Positions 14,547-22,703 of a stretch of 53,217 bases of DNA are shown here, one piece after another (position 1 is the stretch's first letter; each line of letters starts with the position of its first letter). The stretch is from assembly GCA_035539075.1 (NCBI GenBank), contig DATLJB010000187.1, positions 1 through 53,217 on the forward strand. The letters are read 5' to 3'. The notes under the pieces are model-generated. The model searched no databases. It had not been told where the DNA came from and saw nothing but the letters and a program-made list of their open reading frames with translations. Origin of the DNA: Dongia_B sp035539075. GTDB lineage: Bacteria > Pseudomonadota > Alphaproteobacteria > Dongiales > Dongiaceae. A program made the position numbers and the translations under genes.

Positions 14547-14921
14547 TTAGTCGTTGTCGTCGCCGCCGAACTCGTCGGGCGTGTCGCCCTTCGGCTCAAG
14601 GAAATGGAAGCGCAGGCCGATCTTGTCAGTCTGGTAGTAGACAAAACCCTCCTTCTCTTTGCGCGTCTCTTTGAGCTTGCCCTCGATGCTCATATAGGCG
14701 CCCTTGCGGACCCACTTCTCCACCAGCTCGATCGTCTTGGGGTTCCAAACGACGATGGGGAAGAAATCAGTGTTCTCCTTGCGCTCGCCGGTCTGCTGAT
14801 CCTTCCAGCTCTCGTTCACAGCAATCCGCAAATTGCAGACCTTCTTGCCGCTTTCGAGGGTGGTGACTTCCGGGTTTGAAGCGATGTTGCCGATGAACTC
14901 AAAGCGGTTACGATTATGCAT
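14547..14921 (-). CDS. ssb: Single-stranded DNA-binding protein
   Basis: The 124-aa protein has the SSB OB fold: FEFIGNIASNPEV, LRIAVNESWKD, TDFFPIVVWN and GAYMSIEGKLK. It is shorter than typical SSB (about 160-180 aa) and its acidic tail ends DEFGGDDND, without the usual PF tip that recruits repair partners. Plasmid SSBs of leading regions coat the incoming strand and limit SOS induction. It has an AGGAG site and a TATAAC -10-like box with a palindrome at 14950-14963. Structured element R1 lies further upstream. Confidence 0.93.
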   Translation of the reverse strand: MHNRNRFEFIGNIASNPEVTTLESGKKVCNLRIAVNESWKDQQTGERKENTDFFPIVVWNPKTIELVEKWVRKGAYMSIEGKLKETRKEKEGFVYYQTDKIGLRFHFLEPKGDTPDEFGGDDND

Positions 14922-14945
14922 CTTAACTTTCTCCTGTTTTCAACA

Positions 14946-14969
14946 GATGTGTATCGTTATACATGATGC
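14946..14969 (-). promoter_or_regulatory. Promoter/operator of the ssb operon
   Basis: The plus-strand sequence holds TGTAT-CGTT-ATACA (14950-14963). On the minus strand this overlaps a TATAAC -10-like box about 35 bases before the ssb start. The palindrome suggests repression by a small regulator. It loosely resembles the sites at 41545-41568 and 52842-52868 in its ATGTG-ATC and ATGATGC parts. Confidence 0.45.
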
Positions 14970-15016
14970 GGGGTGATACGCCAGCCTTTTCACCGGCCTT
15001 CTTCCCGTTTTCTGCG

Positions 15017-15406
15017 CTTCGGTTGCGCATGCAACCGAAGGTGCCTCCCGGCGAGGGTGGGGTAGCAAAGTGCAAGGGGTCGGTATGGCGGAGGGGGATC
15101 ACCCGCCCCGCAGGGCGGCGTAGCCGGTCGCAGGCGTGAGCCGAGACGTGGGGATACCGCCATACTGACGGCCGAAGGCCAGCCAGCCCCTTGCACAGCG
15201 CGGGGGCGAAGCCCTTAGGTGTCGTGACGGCCCGCCGCGGGCCTGCCCGCTGCGACCAGGCCGGAACCGGGACTAGCGGGACTCATCAATAAAGAATGCG
15301 CCGATCGTTACCCGGAGGGGCGGAGACGCCGTAGGTGGCTCCGTGGAGCTTGGCGAGGGACGAGCCTAGCGGAATAGAGCGGGAACCGGCCATCCGGCCG
15401 GCGCCC
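15017..15406 (-). ncRNA. Structured intergenic element R1 upstream of ssb
   Basis: This is the first of four related elements. A hairpin (CTTCGGTTGC-GCAT-GCAACCGAAG, 15017-15040) is followed by a long stem: GTGCAAGGGG (15070-15079) pairs with CCCCTTGCAC (15187-15196), and GTATGGCGG (15083-15091) with CCGCCATAC (15157-15165). The stem encloses a nearly invariant core (GGGGGATCACCCGCCCC to GAGACGTGGGGATACC). Two further modules follow, the second with CGGAG/CTCCG pairing and a GCGGGAACCGGC end (to about 15406). Frames of about 60 aa in it are repeat artefacts. The strand of any transcript is unknown; minus is assumed because it leads into ssb. Confidence 0.7.
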
Positions 15407-15409
15407 AAC

Positions 15410-16072
15410 CTATCTACTCGGGTAATCGTCCCGGTCTCGTGATGCGCGATTGTTTGTCTTTGCGTTGTCGATGCGAAGACCGATAGCGGGAGCCGCCGCA
15501 ACACTAGCGCGAAGCGTCTCAGCCATGGGCCGGAAATCACCGCGCGAAGCGGCTTGCTTTGCTGTGACCCATGCTTGCGGATCGATCGCCTTAAAGTCGA
15601 AACCGTAGCCGGCGCGTTGCGCCAGGTGTTTCGTGAAATACCTGAGTGCAACGTCATTGCCGTGCCGGAACGGCGCGGTAATGGCAAGCCCGCCAACGGC
15701 GGGCGCGGCGGCTTCTGCAAACTCGTTCGGCTTTAAGCCAGTAAATCGATCTCCCTGTCGGATCAATTCAAACTGCTTCGCAAGCTCGCCAGCAATCGCT
15801 TGCGGTTTCGCGTGCTCGATGCCGTGTGTTGTGAGATTGCTCATGCGCGGCTGGCCGGCCCATGAATAGAGCTGCCCATAGAGATAGAGATGATTGTCTT
15901 TAAACCCCGCCTCAGTAGCCGGCGATGTCGGCAGCACAAGAGCTGCGCAGCGAACGACGTGAAACTCGGCGTTCGCGAGGGTGTCATTATTACGAATGTC
16001 AAACTTGTTGATGAGTGTCGCCGTACCAGGATAGCAGTATTGATCCTGACCGGAGCCGGTCGGTGTGGTCAT
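15410..16072 (-). CDS. Fic-domain protein with degenerate active site
   Basis: The protein is 220 aa from ATG 16072, which overlaps the antitoxin stop (TGATG). It aligns with the intact Fic at 38503-39189: YPGTATLINK versus YPGSETLVNK, LYGQLYSWAGQPR versus LFQDLYDWAGQER, and RPMAETL versus KPMARLL. The catalytic motif HPFxEGNGR reads APFRHGNDV (residues 134-142), losing the His, the acidic residue and the Arg needed for AMP transfer. It is probably not a standard AMP transferase. It could be an inactive regulator, a decoy that titrates antitoxin, or an enzyme with altered chemistry. Confidence 0.8.
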   Translation of the reverse strand: MTTPTGSGQDQYCYPGTATLINKFDIRNNDTLANAEFHVVRCAALVLPTSPATEAGFKDNHLYLYGQLYSWAGQPRMSNLTTHGIEHAKPQAIAGELAKQFELIRQGDRFTGLKPNEFAEAAAPAVGGLAITAPFRHGNDVALRYFTKHLAQRAGYGFDFKAIDPQAWVTAKQAASRGDFRPMAETLRASVAAAPAIGLRIDNAKTNNRASRDRDDYPSR

Positions 16073-16353
16073 CACTCGGCGGCCGGGCGGAACTTCATGT
16101 TGATGTAGGTCCTGTAATAACGCGACACCGCCGAAACCGATAAGCGTTCCGAACGGAACATTTCATCAAGGGCACGCGATTCTGCGTCCGGTTCATATCC
16201 TTCCGTCACGGTGCTGGTGAAAGCCTCCGCCAACCATCCGGCAACCTGCTCAATCTCGGCCTTGCCGGCCGGGGTGTTCTTGTCGGCGCGGATCTGCGCG
16301 CGAAGGGATTCGACCAAGGGAAAGTCCATAACAACCGTGCTCTGTGCCAACAT
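16072..16353 (-). CDS. VbhA-like antitoxin of the degenerate Fic
   Basis: The protein is 93 aa. It carries the inhibitory helix pattern S-x3-EG in STVTEGYEPDAE, about 40 residues from the C-terminus, followed by a helical region and an RYYRTYI segment. VbhA-type antitoxins insert this helix, with its Glu, into the Fic active site to block ATP binding. The gene directly precedes and overlaps its Fic partner. The motif is kept although the partner's catalytic motif is broken. The 274 bases before it (16354-16627) are AT-rich and hold a probable promoter and repeated AATTGATTC. Confidence 0.7.
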   Translation of the reverse strand: MLAQSTVVMDFPLVESLRAQIRADKNTPAGKAEIEQVAGWLAEAFTSTVTEGYEPDAESRALDEMFRSERLSVSAVSRYYRTYINMKFRPAAE

Positions 16354-16594
16354 CTGAGAACCTCTGAAGGGGTACGCAACGTTTCTAAGTGTTTCTAACT
16401 TTCTAGCAAGTTATACATGCTGGGGTGCGTTACAGGAATTGATTCTCTTGGTTAATTTATCGTTGATGTTGGCCTAAGTAATTGATTCCTATAGGCGATA
16501 GATAAAATTGTAAGCGATAGTTGGGCTGAATTCGTGCCTAACGCGGTTCGGTGAAAGCAACCTGCAAGGGCATTATGCCTAGGCCAACTGAGTT

Positions 16595-16618
16595 GGGCGG
16601 CGCCAAACGGCGCCGCCC
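16595..16618 (-). terminator. Strong hairpin after the ParB-like gene
   Basis: GGGCGGCGCC-AAAC-GGCGCCGCCC is a perfect 10-bp stem placed 10 bases beyond the ParB-like stop codon. There is no long T-run, so termination efficiency is uncertain. Confidence 0.55.
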
Positions 16619-16627
16619 ATCCAGACA

Positions 16628-18457
16628 TTACGAGCCGGGGAAAAGCCTCGCCATTTTGGCCGCTTGTTCGGGAGTGCGGAAGCCGGGCCGGCTCGTATAG
16701 GCCTCCGGGGCATCTTCGAGCCAGCGCGGCAACCAAGTGGCGTCGGAGCGCCCGGCGATGTGCTCCTGAATGATCGCCTTCTTCACCTTGCCGGTAGCAC
16801 TGGCCTTGCTGTCGGCGACGGCTTTCCCGGCAACGTCCTGCAACATCGCACCGACAATCTCCCGATCGCGCAGCTGATCCCAAAAGAGGGCGTCCGGCTG
16901 CCACTGACCGGCGAGGCTGGCACCTGTATGGATGGTCACGGCTTCCACGGAATTGCTTCCAGCAGTCAGGGCCTCGGCCATGATGACGGAGGCGATCTGC
17001 ATCACCTGCATGTTGTCGAGCTGCAGCAGCTTCGCGAAAACCCGCTCGGTCAGGTAATAGTGGCCGGTGACAGAAGGGTCGCGCAGCGGACGGGCCGGAT
17101 AAACAAAATCGTCTTCCTCTTCGCCCTGCTCGTCCTCGATGTCGGACATGTCGAGATCGCCCGCCTCTTCCTCGTCTTCCGAGTCAGTCTCGGAAGTCAG
17201 CCCCTCGATGTCGAGCATCGCCAAAGCGGAGGCCTGCGCTGCTGTAAAAGCACGGTGGCAAGCGTTGCCGGCAAGGCTCTCCTTCAAGCGTTCGTCAGTC
17301 GATGCCGGATTGTCGAGCGTCACGCGCATGTTGTGATTGCCAGAAACCGCATGCGCCACCATCAAGCGGAATGCCACTGTCGGATTTTGGACAAGTGCAG
17401 CGCGGGCGGCTGCCTGCCGATGCGCGTTGATGTAGGCGACCTGCCCTTGCGTCAGCTCGGGCTTGTCTGTCGCAGGCTGCTCTGCGCCGCTCTCCTGGCT
17501 GGCCCTGGCCTTGATGCGATTTGCCTCGGCCTTTGGCAAATAGCCTTCATGATATTTCACGCTGCCGTCGTGATGTACCTGGATATAGACCTTGCCGCCG
17601 TCCTTCTTCGCGACCCGGCCATGTTCCCAATCGTGAAAGTGCCGCCCTTTCTCTAAAATCTCGGCACCCTTCCAGCCCTTCGCCAGATACTTGTCCCGCT
17701 TCGCGGCGATGGCTGCATTCTGCAGTTCCCAAAACGCGGCGGTGTCGGCAAAAAGACGGTCCTTGTTCTCGGATGCAAAGAGGTCCGTGATAAAGCCGCC
17801 GCTGTATGTGGAAAGATCGAATATGGCAACGTCGGCTGTGATCGCCTTGCCGCCGCTGATCCATTCCTTGAGATTGTGCCCATAGGGCGCCTTGTTCGAT
17901 TTGAACAGCCTCAGCCATTCTTTTTGCTGCCGCTTGCTGGCAAGGGTCAGCAGTTGCAGCTCGTGGTTATCGATCTGGTCTTGCCGGTAAAGGTCACGGA
18001 TGGCGCGATCAAGACCGCCGAGGGCAAGCCGCTGTGCGACCTGCCGCTCTGTCATCGCGAAGGTGCGCGCGATTTCCGCCGGTTCCTTGCCTTCCGCGAG
18101 CAACCGCGCAAAGGTTTCATATTGTGTCATCTCGTCCGCGTCCTGGCGGGCCAGGTTCTCCAACAGCGAGGCCTCGATCGCAGCCGCGTCGTCGCCCGGT
18201 TCCAGCAGCAAGGCAGGGCCGGACACATCTTCGCCCGTTTCCTTGGATACGGCCTTGAGGCCGAAATACCGCCGCCGTCCTGCGGCTACCTCATAGAGAT
18301 CGCCTTTCTGACGCAGCAACAAGGTCTGCAAGACGCCATGTTCTCTAATGCTCGGGAGAATGTCGGAGATGTCGGGTGCGACCTTGGAATGGCGCATGTT
18401 GATGTCGGTGACGATCATCTTTGAAACGGGGATATAGGCAAATTCGCGCTGGATCAT
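16628..18457 (-). CDS. ParB/RepB-family DNA-binding protein, large plasmid type
   Basis: The 609-aa protein starts with a ParB N-domain: IPVSKM, INMRHS, IREHGVLQTLLLR and the box GRRRYFGL (about residues 55-68). A helix-turn-helix region follows (EPAEIARTFAMTERQVAQRLALG, about 128-152). The long C-terminal part is specific to this plasmid type, with a very acidic segment (EDEEEAGDLDMSDIEDEQ) and a final RPGFRTPEQAAKMARLF. No ParA is adjacent and a separate ParA system exists at 30 kb, so a role in leading-region biology (regulator, nuclease or anti-defence) is more likely than partition. It has its own AT-rich start region at 18458-18497. Confidence 0.82.
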   Translation of the reverse strand: MIQREFAYIPVSKMIVTDINMRHSKVAPDISDILPSIREHGVLQTLLLRQKGDLYEVAAGRRRYFGLKAVSKETGEDVSGPALLLEPGDDAAAIEASLLENLARQDADEMTQYETFARLLAEGKEPAEIARTFAMTERQVAQRLALGGLDRAIRDLYRQDQIDNHELQLLTLASKRQQKEWLRLFKSNKAPYGHNLKEWISGGKAITADVAIFDLSTYSGGFITDLFASENKDRLFADTAAFWELQNAAIAAKRDKYLAKGWKGAEILEKGRHFHDWEHGRVAKKDGGKVYIQVHHDGSVKYHEGYLPKAEANRIKARASQESGAEQPATDKPELTQGQVAYINAHRQAAARAALVQNPTVAFRLMVAHAVSGNHNMRVTLDNPASTDERLKESLAGNACHRAFTAAQASALAMLDIEGLTSETDSEDEEEAGDLDMSDIEDEQGEEEDDFVYPARPLRDPSVTGHYYLTERVFAKLLQLDNMQVMQIASVIMAEALTAGSNSVEAVTIHTGASLAGQWQPDALFWDQLRDREIVGAMLQDVAGKAVADSKASATGKVKKAIIQEHIAGRSDATWLPRWLEDAPEAYTSRPGFRTPEQAAKMARLFPGS

Positions 18458-18497
18458 GATTTTCCTCGAATGACTGAATTAGCTTGGAAGGTGTCGG

Positions 18498-19079
18498 TTA
18501 GGCGTAGGCGGTCCAATGGTCGGGCGCATAAGTGCGCGTCGGCTCTGTGGTCAGCGGCTCTTTCAGGCTGGCGTGTTCACGGCGCGATATCGAAACGTAG
18601 CCGCGCGGATCGACCCGGCAACGCAAGGCGGGGCCTTTGAAGGCGTCGGGGATCGGCCAGCAATTGCCCTGCATGTTCGAGGTTTCGACACGGTCAGCGG
18701 CAATCGAGCGGATCTCGATTGTCTGTCGGCCGCAAATGCGCGTGACCTGATAGTAATCGATGTTGGTCTGTTCATAGCCCCAGGAGCAACGCAGAACGTC
18801 ATCGACCTGCAACGCGGTCACGTAGGCCTTGCGCTCGGCCTTGCGTGACATCTTCGCGGTATGGTTTGCCTGCAGGCGCTGATGCCACTCACTGACGTAC
18901 TTATCCGCGAGCGGCGCGTTATTAAAGCTATAGTGAAAATCCGGCTTGTTCCGTTTGCCGCTGAAGCCCATCAATACGGTGCCGGCGGAATTCGAATAAA
19001 CCTCGATGCCGAGTGCTGCATCGGTCAGGACCAGCTCGTAAGACTTGATACGGGTATGCTGCCGAGAGGTGATACGCAT
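18498..19079 (-). CDS. Unknown protein in the ParB-ArdC cluster
   Basis: The 193-aa soluble protein is rich in beta-type segments: SYELVLTDAALGIEVYSN, VLMGFSG and DYYQVTRICGRQTIEIRSI. It has Cys at several spots and no membrane segment. No named family is recognised. It lies 40 bases upstream of the ParB-like gene on the same strand and downstream of a 56-aa gene, so the three are probably one transcript led by element R2. Confidence 0.65.
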   Translation of the reverse strand: MRITSRQHTRIKSYELVLTDAALGIEVYSNSAGTVLMGFSGKRNKPDFHYSFNNAPLADKYVSEWHQRLQANHTAKMSRKAERKAYVTALQVDDVLRCSWGYEQTNIDYYQVTRICGRQTIEIRSIAADRVETSNMQGNCWPIPDAFKGPALRCRVDPRGYVSISRREHASLKEPLTTEPTRTYAPDHWTAYA

Positions 19080-19094
19080 TGCCGATCCCTCCCC

Positions 19095-19265
19095 TTAGTA
19101 CATTTCAGCAATGGAGGCTTGCACATCATCAAAGACGTGATCCGGCACAACTTCCGTTTCGCCCCGGTAGTCTGCCATCGCTTCCATTGCTTCAACACAA
19201 AGCAGATGACGGCCAAGAATCTTGTCAGTCGTCGGGTCAATTACGGTGTAGAGCTGCGGAGCCAT
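19095..19265 (-). CDS. 56-aa unknown protein behind element R2
   Basis: ATG at 19265 follows AAGGGA about 6 bases upstream. The longer frame to 19379 runs into the R2 repeat and is rejected. The protein has a strand-turn-strand start (QLYTVIDPTTDKILGRHLL) and an acidic helical end. No family is recognised. It is the first gene downstream of R2 on the minus strand and begins a run of three genes ending with the ParB-like gene. Confidence 0.6.
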   Translation of the reverse strand: MAPQLYTVIDPTTDKILGRHLLCVEAMEAMADYRGETEVVPDHVFDDVQASIAEMY

Positions 19266-19293
19266 CTTGTTTCCCTTTCTTCCCTCATCTGCG

Positions 19294-19606
19294 CTTCGGT
19301 TGCGCATGCAACCGAAGGTGCCCCTCGGCGAGAGTGGGGTAGCAAAGTGCAAGGGGTCGGTATGGCGGAGGGGGATCACCCGCCCCGTAGGGCGGCGTAG
19401 CCGGTCGCAGGCGTAAGCCGAGACGTGGGGATACCGCCATACCGACGGCCGTAGGCCTGCCAGCCCCTTGCACGACGCGAGGGCGAAGCCCTTAGCTCCT
19501 ATGACGGCCGGGCGGCGGGCATGCCCGTCGATCGGTCGGAATCCGGCTGACCATGTTGCGTAGCATCCGTACCGCGGCGCCGACTTCCTGCCGGCGCCGC
19601 GCCCTG
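19294..19606 (-). ncRNA. Structured intergenic element R2
   Basis: Close relative of R1. Hairpin CTTCGGTTGC-GCAT-GCAACCGAAG is at 19294-19317. The long stem pairs GTGCAAGGGG (19347-19356) with CCCCTTGCAC (19464-19473) and GTATGGCGG (19360-19368) with CCGCCATAC (19434-19442). The conserved core lies inside. The GGGCGAAGCCCTTAG hairpin and the TGACGGCC module follow. The last module of R1 is missing or replaced by a different GC hairpin (about 19575-19602). It fills the gap between the DUF4942 gene and the 56-aa gene. Confidence 0.68.
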
Positions 19607-19610
19607 TCTG

Positions 19611-20384
19611 CTAGTTCTGCGCCGCCAGTGCGTGCGGATGATGCTTCGCCAGTATGCGGTTCATGGCATTGACGAGATCGGGCCGCGTAAACGTGATATG
19701 CCCGCTTCCCTTCTTGAAAATCTTGACCGTGAAATAATCGGTCGCGAGGGCCTTGCCTTCGCCCCGTACGGCTTCGCGGACCTTGGCGCTCATGCCGTCC
19801 CGGTGGTCTGGTTCCGGCTTGCCGTCGATGACAGCGAAAACGCGGACAAGGTCGTCGAGCTCGTCAGTTACGCGGTAGTTGGCAAAGCCGAATCTATCCA
19901 CAAGATAGTTGATGATGATCCGCTTCCCGAATTTAAACGGCTGGTTCGTCTTGTAGTCCCATGACAGGCGGCGATAACAATTAATGACGCCTTGCTCAAA
20001 CATCTCCGCGCGCTTGGCGTAAAGGTCGGCAAATGTGCCTTTGATCGCCTCTGCCGTCATCTCTGGAAACTCTCGGCGGCTGATCGCTTCCCGCCATTTA
20101 TCGCGGGTCTTCGCGTCCATAAAGGACATGAGGCCGCTTTCATTCATGAGATATTGCCACGCCTGGGCGTCGAGCGTTTTCATAACGGCGTCTATGCCGT
20201 CACGGTCCATGAAGCCGCGACGATCGCGCGGCCGCAAATGATCGTCAAAGCCGCCGAAATGTGCTGCTACCGCGATTTGCTGTGTCTCGATCAACAGAGC
20301 GTGCGCCTGGCGCAAGCGATCCTCGATCGCGACGCGGGTGCGGAGCATGTTTTCAATACTGACGCTCTTAACAAGTTCGTTCAT
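19611..20384 (-). CDS. DUF4942 domain protein
   Basis: The protein is 257 aa from ATG 20384; the extension to 20582 is the ArdC shadow. A long helical N-terminus is followed by the DUF4942-type core: DKWREAISRREFPEMT, FADLYAKRAEMFEQGVINCYRRLSWDYKTNQPFK and GKRIIINYLVD (given here only in parts). A final phage/plasmid-like domain has KIFKKGSGHITF and RPDLVNAMNRIL. Members occur on mobile elements with ArdC and methyltransferases; the function is not established. It follows ardC by 14 bases and is probably co-translated with it. Confidence 0.8.
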   Translation of the reverse strand: MNELVKSVSIENMLRTRVAIEDRLRQAHALLIETQQIAVAAHFGGFDDHLRPRDRRGFMDRDGIDAVMKTLDAQAWQYLMNESGLMSFMDAKTRDKWREAISRREFPEMTAEAIKGTFADLYAKRAEMFEQGVINCYRRLSWDYKTNQPFKFGKRIIINYLVDRFGFANYRVTDELDDLVRVFAVIDGKPEPDHRDGMSAKVREAVRGEGKALATDYFTVKIFKKGSGHITFTRPDLVNAMNRILAKHHPHALAAQN

Positions 20385-20398
20385 TGCTGCACCCTCCC

Positions 20399-21295
20399 TC
20401 ACGCTGCCTCGGCAACCGGGGCAGCCTGCAGGGAATGCAGGTATTCGGCGGCCTTGCTGGCATAGCTGGCGGCGGTGAAAATCGCTCTCTTGTCGTTCTT
20501 CAAAACCTGCAGCCAGTTCGCGAGATAAGAGGCATGATCGTCGCGCGGAGTGGTTGCCGGCTCTAGGCCGAGATCCGCGCAAAGGAAAGACGCGCCAAGC
20601 TCTGCCACCAGTTCTTCCATGGCGTAACCTTCATCGCCCCAGCGCTTCCGGCCAAATTCGCGATTGAGGCGGCTTTCCGCTTTTGTCCAGTGGGTCATCT
20701 CGTGAAACAGGGTCGAGTAGTAATCTTCGCTGCTGCGGAACTGCTCAAACCTCGGCATCTGCACAAAGTCATGAGCAGGCGTATAGAAAGCGCGGTCTCC
20801 GCCGTGCCGAATATCAGCACCGGACGCCTTGGCGAAGGCCTCTGCCACCTCGCGTCGCGCCTCTTCATTGCGATGTGCCGTCGCCGGCGTCGGGTAGTAG
20901 TGCGCGGGCAAGCTTTCGATTTGATCCGCATTGAATACCGCATAGCTACGGAGAAACGAGACATTGCGCTCTGTCTCTTCGCCGTCGGTGCCGGTCTCAG
21001 TCTTGCTGTAGCTGTTGGCGTAAACGATGTGTTGTGCTTTCTCGCCCTTGCGAACCTGTCCGCCAAGCTCGGTTGCTTGCTTGTAGGTCATCCAATATTG
21101 AGAGGCGTATCCCTTCTCGGATGCAGCGATCCAGAGAATGAGAATATTGACGCCGCTATAGGGCAGGCCGTTGTGACGCAGCGGACGGCTAACACGACCA
21201 GTTGCACCCGCCCAAGGCATTTCCCATGGCTTAGTGCCCGCCTCGATCTGAGAGACGATGCGATCCGTAATGGTCTGATAGATGTCCTGCTTCAT
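20399..21295 (-). CDS. ardC: ArdC-like antirestriction protein (ssDNA-binding, zincin-like)
   Basis: The protein is 298 aa. The N-terminal ssDNA-binding domain carries PWEMPW, RPLRHNGLPYSGVN and the FLRSYAVFNADQI block. The C-terminal metallopeptidase-like domain has HEMTH (residues 198-202) and YAMEELVAELGASFL, which supplies the third zinc ligand. ArdC proteins bind the incoming single strand and protect it from restriction in the recipient. The gene lies directly downstream of element R3 and heads the ardC-DUF4942 pair. Confidence 0.92.
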   Translation of the reverse strand: MKQDIYQTITDRIVSQIEAGTKPWEMPWAGATGRVSRPLRHNGLPYSGVNILILWIAASEKGYASQYWMTYKQATELGGQVRKGEKAQHIVYANSYSKTETGTDGEETERNVSFLRSYAVFNADQIESLPAHYYPTPATAHRNEEARREVAEAFAKASGADIRHGGDRAFYTPAHDFVQMPRFEQFRSSEDYYSTLFHEMTHWTKAESRLNREFGRKRWGDEGYAMEELVAELGASFLCADLGLEPATTPRDDHASYLANWLQVLKNDKRAIFTAASYASKAAEYLHSLQAAPVAEAA

Positions 21296-21319
21296 TGCTT
21301 TGCCCTTCCCTTAAATCGC

Positions 21320-21705
21320 GAAGCGTGCGCCTCGCATGCTTCCGGGGCCGCGAGAGCGGTAGGGGGTAGCAACTGCCAGGATCATGATGGCCGGAGGGGG
21401 ATCACCCGCCCCGCAGGGCGGCGCAGCCGGTCGCAGGCGTCAGCCGAGACGCGGGGATACCGGCCATCATGCGCTTGCGTCCAGTCCTGGCGGGCGCGAG
21501 GGGGCAACGCCCCCTTAGCCTGGTCGTGACGACCGGCGCCGCGGGCTTGCCCGCTGCGATCGGCCGGAACCCGGATCTAAGGCGTACTGCCATACCTCCT
21601 GCGCCGATCGTCACCCGGAGGGGCGGAGACGCCGTAGGTGGCTCCGTGGAGCTTGGCGAGGGACGAGCCTAGCGGAGTAGAGCGGGAACCGGCCTGCCGG
21701 CGCCC
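21320..21705 (-). ncRNA. Structured intergenic element R3 upstream of ardC
   Basis: Same architecture as R1 with different bases in the stems. The hairpin is GAAGCGTGCG-CCT-CGCATGCTTC (21320-21342). The long stem pairs CTGCCAGGA (21373-21381) with TCCTGGCGG (21485-21493) and ATGATGGCCGG (21384-21394) with CCGGCCATCAT (21460-21470). The enclosed core and the last module (21600-21705) are nearly identical to R1. The changes keep base pairing, which is strong evidence that structure is selected. The 240 bases to the right (21706-21947) are plain, with only an AT-richer patch near 21806-21835 that may hold a promoter for 21948. Confidence 0.72.
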
Positions 21706-21947
21706 TACCTATTGCCCCTGCCCTGCCCCCTTCCCACAGCATCCAGTGGATGAAAAATGGCGCGATCACTTTTCCAGATTCCGCCTTTCCAAGCCTGCGC
21801 CGCATGTTTATTGTTCCTGTTATGTTCTTATTCCGGCATTCCCCTGGACAATGCGATCCAGGCGCCTCGCCGACGAAGCATCAGCATTGATGCAGGACAC
21901 AATCGATCACCCATGACCACGTGCGAGCAAATTTGGAGGATCACCCT

Positions 21948-22646
21948 ATGTACAATTTCCATCCGGCTATCGACTTTTCGTACGACCCATCTTTGACATG
22001 GGACGTGCAGCAAACGCTTTCGGAAGCCCCTGGCGCGATATGCGTCAACTGGCTGACAAACATTCTCGGCCTGCAGGGCGAGCGGCCCGAGAGCGGCCGG
22101 CTGCAGGCCTATTGCACTGACCCCTTTGTCATCGGCTTTGCACACGGCTTCTGCTTGGATGACTCATCGAATTGGGTCAGCGCAGATGAAGATCCTGAAG
22201 CCTGGGCGCGAGAAATGTTCCAGTATGTTTTCGGCGAGGGCTATGAAGAGGTGCACGAGCGCGCCAAGCTTTTGAAGCAGTCAAAGAACAGCGATTATCT
22301 TCAGGGCGCTCGCAATGGGGTACTTTTCAGGTACGCCTACTATTGCGTCGAAGAATATGCGGGCCAGCCAGAGGTTGCCGAGGCGATGAAGCGAGCGGCC
22401 GCCGCCGTGGCGGCACGGACGGAGGCCGGGCCGGACACTGAAGAATATTGGATCTGGATGGACGACGCGCTGCAGTGCGCGCTCTATGATGTTCTCTTTC
22501 TCGATATCGCGCGCAGTCGCGTGCCGAGTTTTGATAGGTGGAACGGTTCGGCTCTTGAGACGATGCCGGATGCGGATTTGAGCGAGCTTACCGAAGAGGT
22601 CGATTATGAGGTTGAACAGCAGGCCTCATTTAGCTTTCGGCATTGA
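21948..22646 (+). CDS. Unknown protein, paralogue of 23827-24339
   Basis: The protein is 232 aa. ATG at 21948 follows GGAGG 8 bases upstream; the longer frame from 21921 has no such site. It is acidic and helical with several Cys. It shares with 23827-24339 a DPFV-GF motif, an FGEG-YEEV/FEGDAEDI segment, and a K-SK-A-x-N-YLQGARNG versus SFHHGSSNARRF region, so both belong to one unknown family. No enzyme motif is seen. It begins the plus-strand cluster that includes the SRAP protein. Confidence 0.65.
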   Translation: MYNFHPAIDFSYDPSLTWDVQQTLSEAPGAICVNWLTNILGLQGERPESGRLQAYCTDPFVIGFAHGFCLDDSSNWVSADEDPEAWAREMFQYVFGEGYEEVHERAKLLKQSKNSDYLQGARNGVLFRYAYYCVEEYAGQPEVAEAMKRAAAAVAARTEAGPDTEEYWIWMDDALQCALYDVLFLDIARSRVPSFDRWNGSALETMPDADLSELTEEVDYEVEQQASFSFRH

Positions 22647-22703
22647 CGCCGGCGGCCGGCCTGGTCCGGCCGACGCGGAAGCAACGTAGAGAGGGCGAGA
22701 GGA

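Noticed and set aside
14990..15196. Minus-strand 68-aa frame (and its relative at 19285-19473)
   Set aside because: Both lie inside the structured elements R1 and R2. Their similarity reflects the nucleic-acid repeat. The frame is not kept in R3.
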